Shown here in pieces: positions 6,079 through 11,019 of a stretch of 11,019 nt of DNA. The stretch lies in NCBI GenBank assembly GCA_030605305.1, contig JAUWIO010000012.1:1-11019 (forward strand). The letters are read 5' to 3'. Position numbers and translations under genes: made by a program. The notes under the pieces were generated by a model. The model was not told where the DNA came from. It saw only the letters and a list, made by a program, of their open reading frames with translations, and made no database searches. The DNA is from Actinomycetes bacterium. GTDB taxonomy: Bacteria > Actinomycetota > Aquicultoria > CAJVYJ01 > JAUVQD01. Positions within the stretch are counted from its first letter, which is position 1. Each line of letters begins with the position of its first letter.

Positions 6079-8487
6079 TCAGTCGCGGAGCTGGGCGCCG
6101 AGTTCGTGCGCGGCGCGCTTGATTATGCGCTTTTGGATGTGGTCGACTTCACTGTCCGTCAATGTCCGGTCCGCGGCCTGATAGCTCAGATTGAACGCCA
6201 GACTTTTCTTACCTTCCGGCACGCCCTCCCCGCGGTAGACGTCGAAGAGGTGAACGCGTTTTAGGAGCGGCGACCCGGTCTGGCGGACCAGGTGTTCAAG
6301 ACTTCCCCAGCCGACGCTGTCGTCGACGATCATGGCCAGGTCAAGGTCGACGGCCGGGAAACGCGGTATTTCGTGGAAGGCCGGCTCGGCCGTGGATTGC
6401 TGGAAGAGGCGGGAGACATCGGCCTCGAAGGCGAAGACCGGCCGGCGCAGCCCGTAGTTCTCTTGGATCTGCGGGTGGACGGTGCCGAAAAAGCCCACCG
6501 CGTCCGCGCCGGATATGAGTTCAGCCGCCTGCCCGGGGCTGAGCGCCGGGTGCTCCGCGGGTTCGATATGGCAATCATCGAGAGACATCTTGTCGCAGAT
6601 CAGCTCGAAGAGCCCCTTCAGGTCATAGAAATCGGCTTCTAAGCCTTGAGGTTCGTGCCAGGCGCTCGGGCGGACCCGGCCGGTCAGGATGCCGGCCACC
6701 CGCATAGATTGTTCCGGGACGTCGCCGGCCGGCCGGAAGATATTGCCGATCTCAAAGACAGCCAGGTCTTTTTGGCCTCGATTGTAGTTGTGAGTCACAG
6801 TCTGCAGCAGGCTTGAGAGCAGGGTCGTGCGCAGGAGCGCCTGGTCCTCGGAGAGCGGATTGGCGAGCAGGGGCGCCTGGGACCAGATATGGTCCGCGGG
6901 CAATCCCAGCTTGTCCAATTCCTGCCGGCTGATAAAGCTATAGTTGATGACCTCCATGAAACCGGCGCCGATGAAGAAATCGCGGAGCGACCGGACGAAC
7001 TTCTGCTCCGGGCTCAGGCCGCGCTCAGGATTCGAACTCGGCAGGACCCTCGGCTCGATGTTATTAAGTCCATGAAAACGCGCTATCTCCTCTATCAGGT
7101 CGATCTCGCGTTGGAGGTCGACCCTGAAGGTCGGCACGGTCACCGTCATCGGGCTACCGGCCTTCGGTCCGGTCTCGACCTCAAGCTCGAGACCGGTCAA
7201 TATATCTGTGAATCTGTCCACCTGCGGTTCGATGCCCAGGACGGCATGGACGCGTTTCGGACGCAGTTCGACGTTCTCAGGTGCCCGCGGCGCCGGGTGG
7301 GCATCGAGTGTCCCCGACCAGACCCGCCCGCCGGCTGTTTCGGCTATCAATTGCGCGGCCCGCTCGACCGCGTAGATTGTCCCGTTGATATCGACCCCTC
7401 TTTCAAAGCGGAGAGAGGACTCGCTGATCAGACCAAGTGAGCGAGAGGTCTTGCGGATATTGGGCGCGTGAAAGTTGGCCGATTCGATCAAGACTTTCGT
7501 CGTCTTATCGTTGATCTCGCTCTCAAGTCCGCCCATGACGCCGGCCAGGGCCACGCCCCGGGCGCCGTCGGCGATAACCAGGTGGTCGGTGGTCAGTTCC
7601 CGGACGACGTGATCTATTGTCTCGAGTTTCTCGGCCGCCGCCGCCCTCCGGACTATTATTTTGCCGTCGCGCAGCAGATCATAGTCGAAGGCATGGAGCG
7701 GTTGCCCCGTTTCCAGCAAGACATAATTAGTGATATCGACGACATTGTTGAGCGAACGGATGCCGGCAGCTTCGAGGCGGCGGCGTATCCAAGGCGGTGT
7801 CGGCCCGATTTTCACCTGGTCGACGTAGCGGGCGCTGTAGCGCGGGCATAAGTCCGGGGCTTCGATGGGCACAGCGACGACCGAGTCGATATTTTCCTTG
7901 TGCTCAGTCAGCTTGACCTCCGGGCGCCGGATCTTTGTGCCGACCAGAGCGGCGGTTTCCCGCGCCATGCCGATCATACTCATGCAATCCGGGCGGTTCG
8001 GGGTGATCTCAAGGTCCAGAAGCCAATCGTCGACACCGAGCAGGGCGCCGACCTGGTCTCCCGGGTGGGCGTCAGCTGCTAAGACCATGATGCCGGCCGC
8101 CTCTTCGGCCAAGCCGAGCTCCTTTTCCGAACAGATCATGCCCGCCGAGGCCACGCCCCGGATCTTTGTCTCGCCGATCTCCATCCCATTGGGCAGGACG
8201 GCACCGGGCCGGGCCACCGGCACTCTTTGTCCGACAGCCACGTTAGGGGCCCCGCAGACTATAGTGACGCGCTCAGTGCCGATATCTACCTCGCAGACCT
8301 GGAGCCGGTCGGCATCCGGATGTTTATTTTCTTCCAGGACCTCGCCGACCACCACCCGCTCGAAGCCTTTTCCTAAGTATTCGATACTTTCGATGGCCGT
8401 ACCCGATAGATCATATCTATCAGCCAGCTCTTCGGCCGACAAGTCAAAGTCGACGAACTCTTTTAGCCAGTTCAGGGTGATCTTCAC
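6079..8487 (-). CDS. pheT: Phenylalanyl-tRNA synthetase beta subunit
   Basis: This is the beta subunit of the cytosolic alpha2-beta2 enzyme that charges tRNA-Phe; it binds tRNA and edits mischarged Tyr-tRNA. At 802 residues it is a normal full-length bacterial form. Domains in order are MKITLNWLKEFVDF (typical N-terminus), an EMAP/tRNA-binding OB domain near 44-150 (NKHPDADRLQVCEVD, ICSEKELGL), the B3/B4 editing region near 210-380 (NNVVDITNYVLLETGQPLHAFD, SLRFERGVD), a B5 DNA-binding-like domain near 400-480, a catalytic-like core around GLNNIEPRVLPSS and INYSFIS, and a C-terminal FDX-ACB anticodon-binding domain near 708-801 (RFPAVDLDLAMIVDD, HLFDVYRGEGVPEGKKSLAF). The start is GTG at 8487, overlapping the pheS stop as GTGA, so the subunits are translationally coupled. 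Domain borders are approximate. Confidence 0.98.
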   Translation of the reverse strand: MKITLNWLKEFVDFDLSAEELADRYDLSGTAIESIEYLGKGFERVVVGEVLEENKHPDADRLQVCEVDIGTERVTIVCGAPNVAVGQRVPVARPGAVLPNGMEIGETKIRGVASAGMICSEKELGLAEEAAGIMVLAADAHPGDQVGALLGVDDWLLDLEITPNRPDCMSMIGMARETAALVGTKIRRPEVKLTEHKENIDSVVAVPIEAPDLCPRYSARYVDQVKIGPTPPWIRRRLEAAGIRSLNNVVDITNYVLLETGQPLHAFDYDLLRDGKIIVRRAAAAEKLETIDHVVRELTTDHLVIADGARGVALAGVMGGLESEINDKTTKVLIESANFHAPNIRKTSRSLGLISESSLRFERGVDINGTIYAVERAAQLIAETAGGRVWSGTLDAHPAPRAPENVELRPKRVHAVLGIEPQVDRFTDILTGLELEVETGPKAGSPMTVTVPTFRVDLQREIDLIEEIARFHGLNNIEPRVLPSSNPERGLSPEQKFVRSLRDFFIGAGFMEVINYSFISRQELDKLGLPADHIWSQAPLLANPLSEDQALLRTTLLSSLLQTVTHNYNRGQKDLAVFEIGNIFRPAGDVPEQSMRVAGILTGRVRPSAWHEPQGLEADFYDLKGLFELICDKMSLDDCHIEPAEHPALSPGQAAELISGADAVGFFGTVHPQIQENYGLRRPVFAFEADVSRLFQQSTAEPAFHEIPRFPAVDLDLAMIVDDSVGWGSLEHLVRQTGSPLLKRVHLFDVYRGEGVPEGKKSLAFNLSYQAADRTLTDSEVDHIQKRIIKRAAHELGAQLRD

Positions 8488-9518
8488 GTGTATTGTCCTA
8501 AGAACCGCATATCATTTTCGAAGAAGAGGCGGATGTCGTTGATGCCGTACTTGAGCATCGCGATCCGCTCGACGCCCATGCCGAAGGCGAAGCCCGAATA
8601 CTCCTCGGGATCGTAGTCGACATTCTTGAAAACGTTCGGGTCGATCATCCCGCACCCGAGTATCTCGAGCCAGCCCGTGTGGCTGCAGACTCGGCAACCT
8701 TTGCCGCCGCAGACGATACAGGAGACGTCGACTTCCGCGCTCGGTTCGGTGTAGGGGAAGAAATGCGGGCGCAACCGGACTTTGCGGTCTTTGCCGAACA
8801 TCGTGTGGATGAATGTCTCCAGAGTGCCGATAAGGTGGCCGAAATTGACGTCTTTATCGACCGCGAAGCCTTCGATCTGGTGGAACATCGGCGAGTGCGT
8901 CGGATCGACGACATCCCGGCGGAAGACCCGTCCCGGCGCTACTATATAGACGGGAGGGCGTTCCTTCTCCATCACCCGGACTTGGACCGGCGAGGTATGC
9001 GTGCGCAAGACGGCCTGGTTTTCATCGCCGACGTAGAGAGTGTCTTGCAGAGAGCGTGCCGGATGTTCCGGCGGCATATTAAGGGCCTCAAAGTTGTACC
9101 AGTCGACTTCGACCTCCGGCCCCTCGGCGACCTTGTAGCCAAGGCCCAGGAATATTTCGAGGATCTCGTCGGTTATCTGGTTGAGGATATGCTTGCCGCC
9201 GACCGATGGGCGCCGGCCGGGAAGCGAAGTGTCGACTGAGCCCTCCAAGAGCTGTTGGTCGAGTTCGGTCGATTCCAGGGCTGCCGCCCGTTCGGAGAGG
9301 CCGGCCTCGATTTCTTTCTTCACGGCATTCGCCGATTGCCCCGCTTGGGGCCTTTCTTCGGCCGTGAGCGATCCGACATTTTTTAATAGTGTCGTTAAGG
9401 CGCCTTTTCGGCCCAGATACTCGACCTTGATCTCTTCTAACTCAGACGTCGAGCCGGCAGCCTTGATCGCCGCCGTGGCCGTCGTTATTATCGATTCAAG
9501 CTCTTGCGCCCAGCTCAA
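8484..9518 (-). CDS. pheS: Phenylalanyl-tRNA synthetase alpha subunit
   Basis: This is the catalytic subunit of PheRS (class II aminoacyl-tRNA synthetase): it activates phenylalanine with ATP and transfers it to tRNA-Phe. It has 344 residues, normal for the bacterial form. Residues 1 to about 100 are a helical coiled-coil arm. The catalytic domain starts near HILNQITDEILEIFLGLGY. Motif 2 is RRDVVDPTHSPMFHQIEG and motif 3 is GFAFGMGVERIAML (309-322). C267, C270, C275 and C278 form a CX2CX4CX2C cluster (CIVCGGKGCRVC) before HTGWLEILGCGM; many bacterial PheS proteins share this insertion. The only sensible start is TTG at 9518, with GGAG 9 nt upstream; the next Met is deep inside the catalytic domain. 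Only 90 bp separates it from the divergent peroxiredoxin-like gene, too short for a T-box leader, and I see no strong promoter there. Confidence 0.97.
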   Translation of the reverse strand: MSWAQELESIITTATAAIKAAGSTSELEEIKVEYLGRKGALTTLLKNVGSLTAEERPQAGQSANAVKKEIEAGLSERAAALESTELDQQLLEGSVDTSLPGRRPSVGGKHILNQITDEILEIFLGLGYKVAEGPEVEVDWYNFEALNMPPEHPARSLQDTLYVGDENQAVLRTHTSPVQVRVMEKERPPVYIVAPGRVFRRDVVDPTHSPMFHQIEGFAVDKDVNFGHLIGTLETFIHTMFGKDRKVRLRPHFFPYTEPSAEVDVSCIVCGGKGCRVCSHTGWLEILGCGMIDPNVFKNVDYDPEEYSGFAFGMGVERIAMLKYGINDIRLFFENDMRFLGQYT

Positions 9519-9608
9519 TCTCTCACTCTCCGTATGACCCCATGACAGGTTAGCTTAATTGACATAGTTGCCCCTGTCCACCCCGGGACGGATTGGGTAA
9601 GAAACGTT

Positions 9609-10115
9609 ATGAAGCCGGTTCCCGACATAAAAGCGAAAGGGTTCGTCCCGGCACTCTCTCTGCGGTCCCACCGGCAAGAGTGGTGGCATATCAAACCGCT
9701 CTTGCGCCGCAAGAATATCGTCATATTCTTCGCGCACGACGTCGATTGCCCATTCTGTAGCGGGATGCTGAAGGCCTTCGCCAAAGATCACGAAAAATGG
9801 CGTCGGCAAAAGACCGAGGTGGTCGGGGTCGCCCCGCATACTCAAGAGCAGCTGGCGGCTTTCGCCGAAGATAACGAGATCCCATACCCGCTTCTAAGCG
9901 ACGAAGACGGCCACGGTCGCGAATTGTTCGACTTCGAACAGTTAGGCCAGCTTGAGCCGCCCTTTGTCTTTGCTGTCGATAGGTACGCGACGCTCTTTTT
10001 CCAAGACCTCAAAGACGATGACGATGCTCTCGCGCAAAGTCAGGATATCTACGATGAGGTCGAGTTCCTAGAGAGTCAGTGTCCCGAGTGCGGGGTCTAT
10101 CGCCAAAGCTCTTAA
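9609..10115 (+). CDS. Peroxiredoxin-like (AhpC/TSA-type) thiol protein with a CPEC tail
   Basis: This is a 168-residue cytosolic thioredoxin-fold protein, probably a thiol peroxidase or redoxin. NIVIFFAHDVDCPFCSGML (36-54) is the beta strand plus active-site turn, with C47 and C50. The peroxiredoxin PxxxTxxC form is absent; instead the site reads HDVDCPFC. EVVGVAPHTQEQLAAFAE and YPLLSDEDGHGRELFDF then follow the usual AhpC/TSA order (residue, helix, LLSD, D-G), and PPFVFAVDRYATLFFQ is the late strand pair. The last ten or so residues contain C158-P-E-C161, a second CxxC that could resolve a disulfide or bind a metal. The ATG at 9609 has only a weak purine-rich stretch before it. It is divergent from pheS and convergent with the lipoprotein gene, 23 bp away. 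Activity is inferred from fold only. Confidence 0.8.
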   Translation: MKPVPDIKAKGFVPALSLRSHRQEWWHIKPLLRRKNIVIFFAHDVDCPFCSGMLKAFAKDHEKWRRQKTEVVGVAPHTQEQLAAFAEDNEIPYPLLSDEDGHGRELFDFEQLGQLEPPFVFAVDRYATLFFQDLKDDDDALAQSQDIYDEVEFLESQCPECGVYRQSS

Positions 10116-10138
10116 CTGGCTGGGCGGTGGGGCTTTCT

Positions 10139-10810
10139 CTAGCGAAGCGGGCTGACTGGGTTCGTCGCCGACTGGTTTTCCAGATCTTCCAGGATGTGGT
10201 CGATGTCCTTCTTGTCTTCCTCTGTCAGGCCGTCCATCTCATTGTGTTGGAACTTACCTCGCCGATCCAGGTTTTCCTGCAGGTTCGGGCGGATGTGGCG
10301 CTTGATTGAATAATCGTCGCGATTGTTGCCCGTGGCAACGGCCGCGCTGACCGTGCCCAACTTACCGTTGGGAGCCCATATCCCCATGGCCACGTCATAA
10401 TCGCCGCTTAGCCTGGATTCTTCGCTGTAGATATAGACTTGGATCTCGTCGATGTCTTTGTCTTTGGGGGTCATATCGGCGATGAATTTCTCAATTGTCG
10501 CCTCCGTCTGGTTGGCACTGAAGGATTCCGGGATGACCGCCTTGTAGACGATCTTCTTGGCCATCGGCAAGGCGTCTAGTTGCTTTTTGGTATAGCCGGA
10601 GATCGGCTTGGTCGTGGCTTTGTGGCTTTCATCTTTTCGTGCGTGTACTTCGTAGGTCGAAGCTTTTGATGCTTGTGCGTTCGAGCCGCCATCGGGTTGA
10701 GTTGATTGGGCCGTGCGATCGCAGGCAGCCAACAGCATGACGAAGAGGGCGAGGAGCAGTATGGTCCGCGCGCTGTGCAAGTAAGTCTTTAAAGTTGCTG
10801 GTCGGGTCAC
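10139..10810 (-). CDS. Hypothetical lipoprotein
   Basis: This 223-residue protein is of unknown function. Residues 1-30 form a lipoprotein signal peptide: basic and polar start, hydrophobic TILLLALFVMLL, then the lipobox L-A-A-C with C30 as the lipidated residue. A linker rich in Ser, Gln, Ala and Lys follows (about 31-65). The folded part (about 66-175) contains KKIVYKAVIPESF, a helix with ATIEKFIADM, IDEIQVYIYSEESR, and YDVAMGIWAPNGKLGTVSA. This alternation of strands and helices ending in APNG resembles small DUF4875-like domains, but only loosely. The C-terminus is acidic and helical (EEDKKDIDHILEDLENQ). It is expected on the outer face of the membrane. The start is GTG at 10810, without a Shine-Dalgarno but 6 nt after a -10-like box, suggesting a leaderless mRNA. 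The 41-bp gap to the upstream DUF3467-type gene also allows cotranscription. Confidence 0.75.
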   Translation of the reverse strand: MTRPATLKTYLHSARTILLLALFVMLLAACDRTAQSTQPDGGSNAQASKASTYEVHARKDESHKATTKPISGYTKKQLDALPMAKKIVYKAVIPESFSANQTEATIEKFIADMTPKDKDIDEIQVYIYSEESRLSGDYDVAMGIWAPNGKLGTVSAAVATGNNRDDYSIKRHIRPNLQENLDRRGKFQHNEMDGLTEEDKKDIDHILEDLENQSATNPVSPLR

Positions 10811-10816
10811 TGGTAG

Positions 10817-10845
10817 ATATTACGACGCAAAGCCGCAACAGGCAA
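10817..10845 (-). promoter_or_regulatory. Putative promoter giving a leaderless lipoprotein mRNA
   Basis: On the minus strand TTGCCT (10840-10845) is followed by a 17-bp spacer and TAATAT (10817-10822). Six bases later comes the GTG start codon, so transcription would begin at or next to the first base of the coding sequence. Each box matches consensus at four of six positions, so it is moderate on its own. The lack of any Shine-Dalgarno before GTG supports it. Confidence 0.45.
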
Positions 10846-10851
10846 TGGTCA

Positions 10852-11019
10852 TTAGTGCAGGGTCTGCGGTTGCGGCTCCGGGGACAGCGTGCCGAATTTC
10901 GCTTCGTATTTTTCGATGTTCTCTTGGAGCGCTGCCAACAGGGCGTTGGCGTGTCCGGGATGGGTGATCACCCGGGAGACCAGATGACCCTCTTTCCCGA
11001 GACGAAAGACAAAGTCAAA
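10852..11019 (-). CDS. DUF3467-type protein, C-terminal part (cut by window edge)
   Basis: The last 55 codons of a gene enter from the right edge and end at TAA (10852-10854). The peptide starts FDFVFRLGKEGHLVSRVI, continues THPGHANALLAALQENIEKY, and then EAKFGTL followed by a Pro/Gln-rich tail. A strand with D-F, then VSR and a Pro-His pair, then a long helix with L-x-x-N-I-x-x-Y-E and F-G, is the pattern I know from the C-terminal half of DUF3467 proteins, short (about 100-residue) cytosolic proteins of unknown function widespread in bacteria. The N-terminal half and the start are outside the window. It is 41 bp upstream of the lipoprotein gene on the same strand. The family call is from memory of the motif. 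Confidence 0.72.
   Translation of the reverse strand, partial: FDFVFRLGKEGHLVSRVITHPGHANALLAALQENIEKYEAKFGTLSPEPQPQTLH

Noticed and set aside
6889..7440. Plus-strand open frames (183, 127 and 225 codons) opposite pheT
   Set aside because: All lie inside the intact pheT coding region, are rich in Arg, Asp and Pro as expected of shadow frames, and match no family.
8679..9239. Plus-strand 186-codon open frame opposite pheS
   Set aside because: It is antisense to the conserved catalytic region of pheS, with no domain or plausible start signal.
9519..9608. T-box leader or strong promoter for pheS in the divergent intergenic region
   Set aside because: Only 90 bp is available, with no specifier loop or T-box sequence. 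On the minus strand TGGACA-17-TAAGCT is the best promoter-like pair and its -10 match is poor.
10105..10136. Possible hairpin between the convergent peroxiredoxin-like and lipoprotein genes
   Set aside because: AAAGCTC and GGGCTTT pair over 7 bp with one G-U across an 18-nt loop, but there is no U tract on either strand; too weak to call a terminator.

Overview
The window is ordinary chromosomal DNA, fairly GC-rich by eye (high 50s percent, not computed). It carries two biosynthetic or housekeeping operons on the minus strand plus several single genes. The best taxonomic guess is a deep-branching member of the Actinomycetota. This rests on pheS-pheT lying upstream of argC-argJ-argB-argD on the same strand (a familiar actinobacterial order), on a zinc-finger module of the kind found at the N-terminus of actinobacterial rhomboid-like proteins, and on frequent GTG/TTG starts with one apparently leaderless gene. 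This assignment is inference.

Layout from right to left, following minus-strand transcription. The 3' end of a DUF3467-type gene (10852-11019) precedes a small lipoprotein gene (10139-10810) that seems to have its own promoter and no leader. Convergent to it is a plus-strand peroxiredoxin-like gene (9609-10115), divergent from pheS. Then come pheS and pheT (GTGA overlap), which encode the two subunits of phenylalanyl-tRNA synthetase. A secreted N-acetylmuramoyl-L-alanine amidase follows with a sigma70-like promoter. Next is a plus-strand DsbA/FrnE-like gene whose C-terminus looks like a winged helix. It ends at a strong hairpin terminator and starts back-to-back with argC. Finally argC, argJ, a zinc-finger membrane protein gene, argB and the first 145 codons of argD run off the left edge.

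The arg genes form one transcription unit. ArgJ recycles the acetyl group between N-acetylornithine and glutamate, ArgB phosphorylates N-acetylglutamate, ArgC reduces the phosphate, and ArgD transaminates the semialdehyde. Upstream of argC there is a near-consensus promoter (TTGACT, 16 bp, TATAAT). An ARG-box-like operator covers the predicted transcription start, so arginine repression through an ArgR/AhrC-type protein is expected, although its gene is not in the window.

There is no mobile element, CRISPR array, rRNA or tRNA, and no intergenic stretch over 300 bp. The points most worth a second look are the DsbA-winged-helix fusion divergent from the arginine operon, the zinc-finger membrane protein inside the arg operon, and the tandem ARG-box arrangement with an 11-bp period. 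I do not see a clear undescribed multi-gene system.
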